Source of the DNA: an uncultured Chloroflexota bacterium
Lineage (GTDB): Bacteria > Chloroflexota > Anaerolineae > Promineifilales > Promineifilaceae
Direction: 5' to 3'
Assembly (NCBI GenBank): GCA_900696625.1
Contig: CAADGU010000269.1
Span: 1 to 36,639, forward strand
Length of the DNA stretch: 36,639 bases
In this document: positions 8,683 through 16,013 of the stretch, piece by piece
Layout of the letters: each line of letters starts with the position of its first letter
How positions within the stretch are numbered: the first letter of the stretch is position 1
Program-made: the position numbers and the translations under genes
The notes under the pieces: generated by a model
What the model was told of the DNA's origin: nothing
Database searches by the model: none
The model's input: the letters and a program-made list of their open reading frames with translations, nothing else

Positions 8683-8768
8683 TGAGGTGAGCAGGTGAAG
8701 GGGTGATGGGGTGAAGAGGGGTCGCTCTCCTCATCCTTCATAATTCCTAATTCATAATTCATAATTCC
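8673..8768. repeat. Chimeric word repeat C (8-nt GGTGA words, then 7-nt CATAATT words)
   Basis: AGGTGAGC, AGGTGAAG, GGGTGATG and GGGTGAAG follow in 8-nt register at 8685-8716. The second half (8730-8767) is CATAATT, CCTAATT, CATAATT, CATAATT in 7-nt register. Neither half has its own complementary arm, so this looks like two half elements joined between obg and nadD. The second half matches one arm of the hairpin at 34037-34089. Confidence 0.65.
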
Positions 8769-8779
8769 AGAGGTAATGG

Positions 8780-9397
8780 GTGAAAGAGCGAGCAATTGGG
8801 TTGCTGGGGGGGACGTTTGATCCGCCACATGTGGGCCATTTGTGGCTGGCGGAGGCAGCACGGGAACAGTTGGGGTTGGATAGTGTGCTGTTTTTGCCGG
8901 TAGGTACGCCACCTCATAAAGAAGGCAGGGTCGTCACGGCCGTCCCTCACCGTCTGGCGATGACCCAATTAGCTATCCAGGATAATCCCGCCTTTGCCCT
9001 GGACACCACCGACAGTGACAGACCCCCACCCCACACCACAGTAACACTGCTGCCACAAATCCAAGCCCGTTTCTCTGAGGCCCAATTGTGGCTGCTGATC
9101 GGCGCTGATTCGCTGCGCGATTTGCCCACCTGGGTAGAACCACAGCGCCTGGTTCAACAATGCCGGTTGGCCGTGCTGCCACGCCCTGGCGTGGAGGTTG
9201 ATTGGGAAAGTTTGGAAACGGCCGTGCCCCACATCCAACACGCCACTCACTGGCTAGATGGGCCATCGGTGGCTCTCTCCGCCACCCAGATTCGCCGTTG
9301 GGCGGAGGCCGGGCGCTCGCTGCGCTACCTGACGCCACCGGTGGTACTGGCTTATATCCAGCAACACGGGTTGTATCGCAATCAAATCATCGAGTAA
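8780..9397 (+). CDS. nadD: Nicotinate-nucleotide adenylyltransferase
   Basis: Adenylates nicotinate mononucleotide in NAD synthesis. 205 residues with the nucleotidyltransferase motif GGTFDPPHVGH near the N-terminus, LPVGTPPHKEG, LLIGADSLRDLPTW and the C-terminal SATQIRRW motif, all typical of NadD. The start is GTG at 8780 with AGAGG 6 nt upstream; the nearby ATG at 8776 is out of frame. It follows obg in the same direction, a common pairing in Gram-positive-type genomes. Confidence 0.94.
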   Translation: MKERAIGLLGGTFDPPHVGHLWLAEAAREQLGLDSVLFLPVGTPPHKEGRVVTAVPHRLAMTQLAIQDNPAFALDTTDSDRPPPHTTVTLLPQIQARFSEAQLWLLIGADSLRDLPTWVEPQRLVQQCRLAVLPRPGVEVDWESLETAVPHIQHATHWLDGPSVALSATQIRRWAEAGRSLRYLTPPVVLAYIQQHGLYRNQIIE

Positions 9398-9413
9398 TTG
9401 GGCAATGACTTGA

Positions 9414-9614
9414 TTACTCCGCTGCTTCCTCTGGCGCTGAACGAGGCATGTAGCGCTGCATCTGGCGCACCGGCACTTTCACCTGTTTGCGACAGTTGGC
9501 GCATTCCACCACCACTGATTTTTGTTTCTTTTCCAGGGCTTGTGGCACGGCCTCTGCCATAAATTCCCGGCTGATACTAAACGAGTGCCCACAAAAATTA
9601 CAACGAACGTTCAT
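9414..9614 (-). CDS. Small zinc-ribbon protein
   Basis: 66 residues beginning MNVRCNFCGHSF, with a second pair CANC about 35 residues later, giving a four-cysteine zinc ribbon. It ends in an acidic tail. Its function is unknown; such ribbons bind nucleic acid or protein. Start at 9614 follows AGGAGG at 8 nt. It converges with nadD. The 44-bp leader with this ribosome site is duplicated in tandem. Confidence 0.7.
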   Translation of the reverse strand: MNVRCNFCGHSFSISREFMAEAVPQALEKKQKSVVVECANCRKQVKVPVRQMQRYMPRSAPEEAAE

Positions 9615-9702
9615 CTTGTTTTCCTCCTGGTCAGGTGCAGCCATTGTAACCCTGACTACTTGTTTTCCTCCTGGTCAGGTACAGCCATTGTAACCCTGAC
9701 TA
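9615..9702. repeat. 44-bp tandem duplication of the leader of the zinc-ribbon gene
   Basis: Units 9615-9658 and 9659-9702 differ at one base (9637 G, 9681 A). Each holds the plus-strand complement of an AGGAGG ribosome site and of a TACAAT -10-like box, so promoter and ribosome site are both duplicated upstream of the gene at 9414-9614. Confidence 0.85.
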
Positions 9703-9715
9703 CCTGCCCCGCCAA
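9687..9715 (-). promoter_or_regulatory. Promoter of the zinc-ribbon gene (distal copy)
   Basis: On the minus strand TTGGCG (9710-9715), 17 nt, TACAAT (9687-9692). Only the distal repeat copy has this -35; the proximal copy has the same -10 without a matching -35. Confidence 0.45.
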
Positions 9716-9784
9716 ACTTCTCCTTGTCCCTGGCACACCGCCATTCCCTGACTTCGTTGAAAAGCTGAGGCATAATCAGCAGCC

Positions 9785-10324
9785 ATGATGAACCAACCGG
9801 AAAGCAGTCAGGTGAGCGCCCTTTTACAGGAAACCTTGCAAGAAGAGGGTCAGGCGATGCTCACCGTCACCAGCAACAGCATGTCCCCCCTGATACGCCG
9901 GGGAGATCAGGTGATACTTGTGGCTCTGACACGGCCGTTGCAACCCGGCGACATCATCACATTTCAGACCGATGCCGGTCTGTGGACCCATCGCTTCTGG
10001 GGATATGTGCCAGAAGCTAACCCGCCATTATTGCTGACAAGGGGGGACAAGCCGGAGGTATTCGATCCACCAACGCCTGCGGCCCATATGCTAGGGTTGG
10101 TCATTCAGCGGCAGCGGCACGGCCGTTGGCTGCACCTGTATCATGGGCGAGGATATTGGCTTAACCGACATCTGGTCTGGCTGGCGGCCTGGGATAACCG
10201 GGTGCTAACGGGCAAAACAGCACCCAAGCTGACGGTTGGTTCCCCACCTGCCCGGTGGCGACAGGGAATTCATTGGGTTTTGCATTGGTGGGGGCGGTTG
10301 GTAACGGCCGTCTTCGTTGGTTAA
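9785..10324 (+). CDS. S24/S26-type signal peptidase-like protein
   Basis: 179 residues. An N-terminal segment TSNSMSPLIRRGDQVIL holds the presumed Ser nucleophile, followed by LQPGDIITFQ and THRFWGYV. A His in place of the bacterial Lys resembles the Ser-His dyad of ER/archaeal-type signal peptidases, and LTRGDKPEVFDP matches the GDN/GD box of S26. The usual N-terminal membrane helix is missing; a hydrophobic Trp-rich stretch closes the protein. It may process a specific substrate rather than act as housekeeping LepB. The start (9785 or 9788) has only weak ribosome-site support. It overlaps the convergent kinase gene by 4 nt. Confidence 0.7.
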   Translation: MMNQPESSQVSALLQETLQEEGQAMLTVTSNSMSPLIRRGDQVILVALTRPLQPGDIITFQTDAGLWTHRFWGYVPEANPPLLLTRGDKPEVFDPPTPAAHMLGLVIQRQRHGRWLHLYHGRGYWLNRHLVWLAAWDNRVLTGKTAPKLTVGSPPARWRQGIHWVLHWWGRLVTAVFVG

Positions 10325-11877
10325 GCGTCTAAAACTTGCCGAATTTTGCGGGCCAACACTTCCAACGTGAACGGTTTTTGAATAAAAGCGGTGCCTGCTT
10401 CCAGCGTCCCTTGTTTAGTCAGCGACTCATCTGCATACCCAGACATAAAGATGATTTTTAATTCCGGGTAACGGCCACGTACTTTATCGGCCAATGCCGT
10501 CCCAGTTAAACGGGGCATCACAATATCGGTCAGCAACAGGTCTAATTTACCGGGCATTTCCTCACTTTCCAGCAAACGGAGCGCATCTTCACCATTGACG
10601 GCCGTATACACCGTATACCCTTGTTGCTCCAGCAGTTCCGTCACAATCTGGCGCACGGCCGGCTCATCTTCCACCAGCAGAATAGATTCCTCCCCCTGGG
10701 GTAAAAGGGCTGCCGGTTCACGCACCACCCGTTCCGCTTCCGCCACCACCACGCAGGGCAGATAAATGTAAAAAGTGGTACCCTTGCCCGGCCGGCTCTC
10801 AACCTGAATATGCCCCCCATTTTGCTTCACAATCCCATAACACGTAGCCAACCCCAAGCCGGTACCTTTGCCCGGCTCTTTGGTGGTGAAAAAGGGATCA
10901 AAGATGCGCGCTTTTACCTCATCCGTCATGCCCATGCCAGTATCACTCACACTCAGGCACACATACTCACCCGGCGTCACATCTACATGTTGGTGTGCAT
11001 ACTGCGGCGTCAGCACCTTATTCTCTGTGCGAATGGTTAATTTTCCGCCGTCCGGCATGGCATCACGGGCATTCACCACCAAATTCACCATCACCTGTTC
11101 CACCTGCCCTGGGTCTACTTTCACCAGACTCAAGTTTTGCCCTGGCAGCGTCACCAACTCAATATCAGCATTAATCAGGCGGCGAAGCAATTTATCCAGG
11201 TTGAGGACCACCTCATTCAAATTCAAAATGCGCGGTGCCACCACCTGCCGCCGGGCAAACGCCAGTAGTTGCTGGGTCAGGTTGGCAGCCCGCTGGCTGG
11301 ATTCCTCAATGCCAACTAATTTGCTGTAAACCGGGTGATCGGGCAGCACATGCCGCCGCGCCAGGCTGGCATAGCTGAGGATGGCGGTCAGCACATTGTT
11401 GAAGTCGTGGGCAATGCCGCCGGCCATATGCCCAATGGCTTCCATTTTCTGAGCCTGCCGTAGTTCCGCTTCCAGCTTCAATCGCTCGGCCTGGGCGCGA
11501 TACCGTTCCACGGCATAACGAATGGAGCGTTCCAGGATTTGGGGGTTTATCTGGCCTTTCACCAGGTAATCTGCCGCGCCCGCCTCCATTGCTTCTAGGT
11601 CTACCTGATGATCGCCCTGACCGGTGAGCAAAATGACCGGCGCTTTACAACCGCTGGCTACCGCCCAGCGCAGTAATTCCAACCCGCTGAATTTACCCAG
11701 CCGCAAATCTACCAGGTAAATATCATGGGCATTTTGGGCAATTTTGTTTATGGCGGCTTCATACGTGGCTACCCAATCTAAGACGTAACGATTATCACCA
11801 ATGTCTGCCAATAAATCCTGGGTGATAAGGTAATCATCCTCATCATCATCTACCAGTAATATGCGTATCAAATCCAT
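10321..11877 (-). CDS. Hybrid sensor kinase: receiver - HisKA/HATPase - receiver
   Basis: 518 residues without membrane or PAS segments. N-terminal receiver (about 5-125; LLVDDDEDD, LVDLRLG, LVKG), HisKA with HMAGGIAHDFNNVLTA (phospho-His, about 155), HATPase with VNARDAM, DTGMGM, FDPFFTTK and GTGLGLAT, then a C-terminal receiver (about 395-515; LLVEDEPAVRQ, LLLTDIVMPR, QKPF). It appears to be a soluble relay that reads a phosphate or a protein partner. It is 55 nt downstream of the Rcp1-like regulator on the same strand, so the two probably form one phosphorelay. Confidence 0.93.
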   Translation of the reverse strand: MDLIRILLVDDDEDDYLITQDLLADIGDNRYVLDWVATYEAAINKIAQNAHDIYLVDLRLGKFSGLELLRWAVASGCKAPVILLTGQGDHQVDLEAMEAGAADYLVKGQINPQILERSIRYAVERYRAQAERLKLEAELRQAQKMEAIGHMAGGIAHDFNNVLTAILSYASLARRHVLPDHPVYSKLVGIEESSQRAANLTQQLLAFARRQVVAPRILNLNEVVLNLDKLLRRLINADIELVTLPGQNLSLVKVDPGQVEQVMVNLVVNARDAMPDGGKLTIRTENKVLTPQYAHQHVDVTPGEYVCLSVSDTGMGMTDEVKARIFDPFFTTKEPGKGTGLGLATCYGIVKQNGGHIQVESRPGKGTTFYIYLPCVVVAEAERVVREPAALLPQGEESILLVEDEPAVRQIVTELLEQQGYTVYTAVNGEDALRLLESEEMPGKLDLLLTDIVMPRLTGTALADKVRGRYPELKIIFMSGYADESLTKQGTLEAGTAFIQKPFTLEVLARKIRQVLDA

Positions 11878-11932
11878 TGAGCACTTTAAAATTCCTGATG
11901 AAACATCCTATACATGCTGTTCGGTGAACCGC

Positions 11933-12400
11933 TTATATGGCAAGGTCGTGTTCGGCGGGAGGCAGTTCTACCAGTTCAAACCAATACTTGCCAATCGCTT
12001 GTATCACCTTTACCAGGCCAGCAAAGGTAACAGGTTTGGTGATATAAGAACTGGCGCCCAGATCGTAGCTTCGATAAATATCTTCTTCCCCTTTGGAAGT
12101 GGTTAAAACCACAATGGGAATACGGCGTAAGTGCGGGGAGCGTTTGATCTCTTCTAGCGCTTCACGGCCGTCTTTCTTGGGCATGTTCAAATCTAACAAT
12201 ATCAAGCCTGGCATGGGGTCATCTTGTAAATGTGCATACTTATCACGGCGAAACAGATAATCCATCAACTGTTCGCCATCTTCCACAAAGTGCAAATAGT
12301 TCACCAGACGCGCTTCTTCCAGGGCTTCTTGCGTCAATAGGCGGTCATCCGCATCATCATCTGCCATCAAAATTGTTAGTGGTTGTCCCGCTTTGCCCAT
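11933..12400 (-). CDS. Rcp1-like single-domain response regulator
   Basis: 155-residue receiver of the Rcp1 type (partner regulators of phytochrome-like kinases): LMADDDADDRLLTQEAL, LILLDLNMPKKDGREAL, VVLTTSKGEED and the YITKPV lysine. The DLNMPKKDGRE block is diagnostic for this subgroup. Start ATG follows AAGGAG at 9 nt. It is the first gene of a pair with the hybrid kinase at 10321-11877, whose N-terminal receiver resembles it, so phosphate transfer between them is likely (inference). Confidence 0.92.
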   Translation of the reverse strand: MGKAGQPLTILMADDDADDRLLTQEALEEARLVNYLHFVEDGEQLMDYLFRRDKYAHLQDDPMPGLILLDLNMPKKDGREALEEIKRSPHLRRIPIVVLTTSKGEEDIYRSYDLGASSYITKPVTFAGLVKVIQAIGKYWFELVELPPAEHDLAI

Positions 12401-12606
12401 GCGTTGCTACTCCTTTGGTGAAAATTGCTTATAAAAACAGCCACAGGTTCACATCTCTGGCTTGTTCATCGTGATTGCAGCAGGCTTAGAGTTTTGGATG
12501 CTGCCCACCCTGAAAGGGGGGGTGGAAAGAGTCACCACCCGCCACTATCATATAAAAATTATATAAATTTGCCACCTGTTTTGTGAATAACGATTTATCG
12601 CCATTT
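12401..12606. other. Gap upstream of the Rcp1-like gene with alternative GC-rich hairpins
   Basis: Contains an AT-rich stretch with TATAAT on the minus strand (12558-12563) and three blocks, CCCACCC (12504-12510), GGGTGG (about 12519-12524) and CCACCC (12535-12540), which can pair in mutually exclusive ways. It is probably promoter and leader of the regulator; no gene is seen. Confidence 0.35.
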
Positions 12607-13419
12607 TTAGCTGCGGCCTATTTTCATGGTCAGTGCTTTGGCTTCACGAATCCATTCTTCTGGCTGTAGGTGCTGCCACTTTTTAGGCTGAACGATTTCC
12701 ACAACCTGTTCTGGGGCACATTTAGCCAGGTCTTCTAGTGTAAGAACACCAGCCTCGTTCAGGCGACGCGCATAGGCCGGGCCAATGCCGCGAATGAGTT
12801 GAAGTTGATTTTTGCCGGTGTAATCAAATGTGTGTTGCACGGCCGTCATCTTTTCTTGCAACGTTTCCGTTTGTTTCTCGGCCTCGTTTAGCCGGCTTTG
12901 CATCTCTACCAGCTTTTTACCCAGGATTTGGGCATCGGTTAACTGGTGCGCCGCTGCCGCCACCTGCGCCTGCAATTCGTTTATGTGTATTTCAGCCCGG
13001 TTTAACTGCCCCACCAACGCCTCGTTCTCCGTTTTCAGCGCGGCTGCCTGCTCCTGCAAATCTTCGAGTTGGTCTGAGGTCTGGCACAGGCTGGTTTGTA
13101 ATTGGTCTATCTTGGCTACGGCCGTCTCTAGCTGCTGTTTCTGGCTTTGGAGTTCGGCATTTTGTCGTTCAAGGCGATCTTCTCGTTCGGTCACATCCTG
13201 GCGCAGGCTCTCCACGTCCTTTTGGGCGATCAACTGCCCTTTTTCGGCGCGTTGTAGCCGGGCTTGCGTTACTTGATTGGCAGCCTGGGCTTTGTTACGT
13301 TCACCCTTCACCTTTTGCTCCCGCCGCCCCCAATAACGCCAATCCACTAAAAACACAAACAGCGCCCCAAACATTCCCCCGACCAATAACAACAGGACAA
13401 TGAGAATTGCAGAGTTCAT
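12607..13419 (-). CDS. Membrane-anchored coiled-coil protein with C-terminal helix-hairpin-helix
   Basis: 270 residues: one N-terminal membrane helix (about 4-26), a long Gln/Glu-rich coiled coil (about 35-205), and a helix-hairpin-helix module near the C-terminus (LIRGIGPAYARRLNEAG, about 212-245) of the kind found in DUF4332 and flap-endonuclease-like proteins. This suggests a membrane-tethered DNA- or protein-binding scaffold; the exact role is unknown. Start follows AAAGG. It lies 50 nt downstream of a second membrane-plus-HhH gene, so they are probably one functional pair. Confidence 0.7.
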   Translation of the reverse strand: MNSAILIVLLLLVGGMFGALFVFLVDWRYWGRREQKVKGERNKAQAANQVTQARLQRAEKGQLIAQKDVESLRQDVTEREDRLERQNAELQSQKQQLETAVAKIDQLQTSLCQTSDQLEDLQEQAAALKTENEALVGQLNRAEIHINELQAQVAAAAHQLTDAQILGKKLVEMQSRLNEAEKQTETLQEKMTAVQHTFDYTGKNQLQLIRGIGPAYARRLNEAGVLTLEDLAKCAPEQVVEIVQPKKWQHLQPEEWIREAKALTMKIGRS

Positions 13420-13438
13420 GGAAGTGCCTTTCGGAATA

Positions 13439-13470
13439 AGAAACCGGTTTTTGACAAAAACTCGGTTTCT
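13439..13470. repeat. Hairpin D (AGAAACCG type) overlapping a stop codon
   Basis: Arms AGAAACCG/CGGTTTCT with inner GTTTTT/AAAAAC and loop GAC, one bulged T. It lies between the two helix-hairpin-helix genes, and the TAG stop of the upstream one (13469-13471) shares its edge. Confidence 0.65.
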
Positions 13471-13921
13471 AGGCAGCCTGGGCCGCCGCCAGAATGATTT
13501 CGGCGCGCGCGGGCGCTATTTGCAGGATGTCGGCCAATTGCGCCGGGGAAAGCGCCTTGACCCCGGCAATGGTGTCTATGCCTTTCGCCCGCAGCCGGTC
13601 GGCAAACACGGGGCCAATACCTTTGATGCGGGTGAGGTCTTCGGGCACGGCCGTGTCCGTTATAACCGGGCGTTGCAAAAACGCCGGCGTCTCATCCGTT
13701 GCCGGGGTTTGAATGGGAATGCGTAAAGGGGTGGGCGTGGCTCCGGTAGTTGGCTGCTCGCGTGCCTGTCGCCAACGCCGGTCCACGTCTGCCAGCCTGT
13801 CCAACAACGCCAGCGCCCCCTCCTCAGCAGACGTGCTTTTCTGGTAATACCAGATGATCAACGCCGCCATGCCGCCAATCAGCAAGCCAAAGAAAAATGT
13901 AAGTGAAATACCCTTTTTCAT
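13469..13921 (-). CDS. Small membrane-anchored helix-hairpin-helix protein
   Basis: 150 residues: basic start (MKKG), one membrane helix (about 6-24), a Pro/Thr-rich linker and a C-terminal helix-hairpin-helix (TRIKGIGPVFADRLRAKG, then LSPAQLADIL). It has the same architecture as the 270-residue neighbour without the coiled coil. The motif usually binds DNA non-specifically, but in such anchored proteins it may only be a protein module. Start ATG at 13921 is preceded by a GGGGG-rich site; a GTG at 13933 is less likely. Confidence 0.65.
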   Translation of the reverse strand: MKKGISLTFFFGLLIGGMAALIIWYYQKSTSAEEGALALLDRLADVDRRWRQAREQPTTGATPTPLRIPIQTPATDETPAFLQRPVITDTAVPEDLTRIKGIGPVFADRLRAKGIDTIAGVKALSPAQLADILQIAPARAEIILAAAQAA

Positions 13922-14001
13922 TGTAACCCCCACATAAGCTAAACATAATATGCCAGCTCATTCTAATGGGTAACGCCAGAGAAGGCAACAAAACAGTGCT
14001 T

Positions 14002-14370
14002 TTATTCTTGAGCCAGCACGTAGTGGTTGATGGCTTCACGGGCAGCGGGCAGGTGCTGCATGGCCCGCCAATCGCCGGGGATGTCCGCAGGGGATTGTTT
14101 TTCCAGGAGGAGACGGAAGGGGTCGGTTTGGGTGGGAGCGCCGGCAGCGGTGGTTTGCCGCCAAAAGGGTTCTAAGGTAGGCTGCCAACGGCCGTACCGT
14201 TCTCGCAGCCAGGGCCACACGTCGGCAAATTCCGGTTCGGCCACTGTCACTGTTATCTTTTGCCGATACACCTGGATGGTCAGCCGTTCTAGCCGATCCC
14301 AATAAGCCACAAAGGTATTAAAATCATCATCAGCCGACCACTGGCGCAGGAAGTTGGTAAAGGGGTTCAT
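14002..14370 (-). CDS. Hypothetical protein, 122 residues
   Basis: Not recognised. The product is soluble and Trp-rich (WSADDDF, YWDRLERL, WPWLRERYGRWQP, GDWRAMQHL), without signal or membrane segment. It has codon use like its neighbours and ends just before the downstream helix-hairpin-helix pair. It starts 31 nt after the Uma2 gene on the same strand, so the two may be cotranscribed. Nothing in the sequence points to a function. Confidence 0.55.
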   Translation of the reverse strand: MNPFTNFLRQWSADDDFNTFVAYWDRLERLTIQVYRQKITVTVAEPEFADVWPWLRERYGRWQPTLEPFWRQTTAAGAPTQTDPFRLLLEKQSPADIPGDWRAMQHLPAAREAINHYVLAQE

Positions 14371-14401
14371 TTACATGACGAACGGGCCATATGCCTGGTG
14401 G

Positions 14402-15154
14402 TCACGGGATATTTCCCTGCAAACGCGCCAATTCTTCACGCAGGCGGGCAATTTCAGCTTCCGCAGCCTGACGCGCGGCGGCTTCCGTTTCGGCGCGGGC
14501 GGCTTCCGCTTCAGCGCGGGCGGCTTCCGCTTCAGCGGCTATAGGGACCAATTGGCTGTCTTCATCATAAAAACGGAGCCAGGTAGCATGGCGGCGAATG
14601 AACGGCCCATCCCATGCCCCTAACCATACTTGCAACACAGAACTCCATAAACGGCCGTGTTCATCTGGTTCCAACTCTTCGTACTGGTTTTGCTGCAAAT
14701 GCCAGCCGACAAGTTCCTGATTGGCAGGGTCATAGCAGAAGTATTCGGCCGTGCGAAAGACTCGTTCATAAAGCTGTTTCTTGGTACTCTTATCGGTTTC
14801 GGCCGTTGATGCTGATAGCAATTCAATGATCACATCTGGGTAGCGCCCACCCTCTTCCCAAACGACCCAGGATAACCGCTCATACGAGCCATCTACATCT
14901 TTCACCACAAAAAAATCAGGGCCACGGTAATCCTGATTACGAATTTGCTGGCTGCTGAAGTAAAGGAACATATTGCCCCCGGCATAATAATCTTGCCGGT
15001 CATGCCAGTGATAATCCAACGATTCCAACAACAGGTTGATTTCGGCGCGATGCCAGGGTGTTTCCAAGGGAACTCCATCCTCCGTTGGTAAATTCTCACT
15101 TGAGGGCACGGGAATTGGTGGTAGAACTGCCTCAAAAAGTTTTTCGTCAATCAT
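14402..15154 (-). CDS. Uma2-family (DUF820) putative nuclease with Ala/Glu coiled-coil tail
   Basis: 250 residues of the Uma2/DUF820 PD-(D/E)XK fold common in cyanobacteria and Chloroflexota: GGNMFLYFS, YRGPDFFVVKDV, YPDVIIELLSAST and DKSTKKQLYER, giving the conserved P-D, E-x-L-S and K. The tail (about 210-247) is an Ala/Glu-rich coiled coil coded by 21-bp tandem repeats around 14480-14540. The family is abundant but its biological role is unsettled, and many copies are tied to mobile DNA. Start is supported by GAAGGA upstream. Confidence 0.82.
   Translation of the reverse strand: MIDEKLFEAVLPPIPVPSSENLPTEDGVPLETPWHRAEINLLLESLDYHWHDRQDYYAGGNMFLYFSSQQIRNQDYRGPDFFVVKDVDGSYERLSWVVWEEGGRYPDVIIELLSASTAETDKSTKKQLYERVFRTAEYFCYDPANQELVGWHLQQNQYEELEPDEHGRLWSSVLQVWLGAWDGPFIRRHATWLRFYDEDSQLVPIAAEAEAARAEAEAARAETEAAARQAAEAEIARLREELARLQGNIP
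14478..14540. repeat. 21-bp tandem repeat coding Ala/Glu coiled coil
   Basis: About three near-identical 21-bp units (GCGGCTTCCG, CTTCAGCGCGG on plus) encode repeated ARAEAEA heptads at the end of the Uma2 protein. They are in frame, so copy-number change would keep the reading frame. Confidence 0.7.
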
Positions 15155-15240
15155 AGGTCACACACAATCCTTCGCTTATGCCAGAGTTTACCACAAACTG
15201 TCTTGCTTGAGCCATTTAAGGGCAGCCTTGCTGGTGTATG

Positions 15241-15672
15241 TCATTTCCCTGTTTTGGCTACCCGACGCATTTTACTCAGGGCCATCCACATCGCGCCAAA
15301 AGCGGTGAAAAAGGCAATGGCAATTTTGGTGGCATCCACAATCGGTTCCACGCGCACCCCATCCGGGCCGATGATGATGGCGGCTACCGGGCGGGCCAAC
15401 GTGCCGCCGCCCCCACCGCCCCCGCCACCATAACCTACACCGCTTGTCTGGCCCTCCTGGTTGGGGTCGCCGCTGCCGCCGCCACCGCCATACCCTACAC
15501 CCATGCCCGCCGTCAATTCGGAGGCGGTAATGACAGTGTATTCTCCCTGCGTCACCGGCTGGCTGAAAACCGCTTCCGGTTTGGTAATGTCAAACAACCG
15601 TACCATCAACTCATTGGCCGCTTTTTGGTTGGGTACCGACTCAATCGCAATTTTCGTCAAATTTTCGCTCAT
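15241..15672 (-). CDS. GerW/YtfJ-like protein
   Basis: 143 residues resembling the GerW (YtfJ) family known from Bacillus spores and widespread in non-sporulating bacteria: N-terminal domain with TVITASELTAGMGVGYG, two glycine-rich linkers (Gly runs with YGGGG), then the family block IIIGPDGVRVEPIVDATKIAIAFF with a hydrophobic C-terminal segment. Start follows GAGGAA at 6 nt. It is followed by the Uma2 gene and preceded 23 nt away by a small membrane protein, which suggests an operon with the DUF2207 gene. The biochemical function is unknown. Confidence 0.75.
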   Translation of the reverse strand: MSENLTKIAIESVPNQKAANELMVRLFDITKPEAVFSQPVTQGEYTVITASELTAGMGVGYGGGGGSGDPNQEGQTSGVGYGGGGGGGGGTLARPVAAIIIGPDGVRVEPIVDATKIAIAFFTAFGAMWMALSKMRRVAKTGK

Positions 15673-15695
15673 CAGATTCCTCGATTTTCAGGGTC

Positions 15696-15983
15696 TTATG
15701 ACCTTCTTCTACTTGAAAACAATAGATTAACCAGGAGGCTCAGGCCGAGTATGGCCCAAAGCGCCTGGCGCGTAACATCGGGAATGGGAATGATTTGAGG
15801 ATCACGGCCCGAAGCGGCTTCGGGTTCGCCGTAACCCTCAACCACTACGCTAACCGGCCGATGCCAGACAAATCCACCGAATGGCAGTTGTACCGCTAAC
15901 ACCTGCGACTGCGGCGTAACCACCCAATCCCCTACCCGCACCGGCTCGCCACGCTTCGTTTCCCACGAAAAAAACTTGTCCAT
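15696..15983 (-). CDS. Small protein with C-terminal membrane helix
   Basis: 95 residues. The N-terminal part has a beta-rich pattern (VGDWVVTPQSQVLAVQLPFGG), followed by VVVEGYGEP and a C-terminal helix (ALWAILGLSLLVNLLF) ending in basic residues, i.e. a tail anchor. Not recognised. Start ATG at 15983 follows GAGG at 5 nt. It sits tightly between the DUF2207 and GerW-like genes and probably belongs to the same membrane function. Confidence 0.6.
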   Translation of the reverse strand: MDKFFSWETKRGEPVRVGDWVVTPQSQVLAVQLPFGGFVWHRPVSVVVEGYGEPEAASGRDPQIIPIPDVTRQALWAILGLSLLVNLLFSSRRRS

Positions 15984-16013
15984 ATTCACCTCATCAACCC
16001 CTTACCCCCTTCA

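Noticed and set aside
13439-13470. Intrinsic terminator between the helix-hairpin-helix genes
   Set aside because: T-runs are inside the stem, not after it, and the arms match a repeat-type hairpin better.
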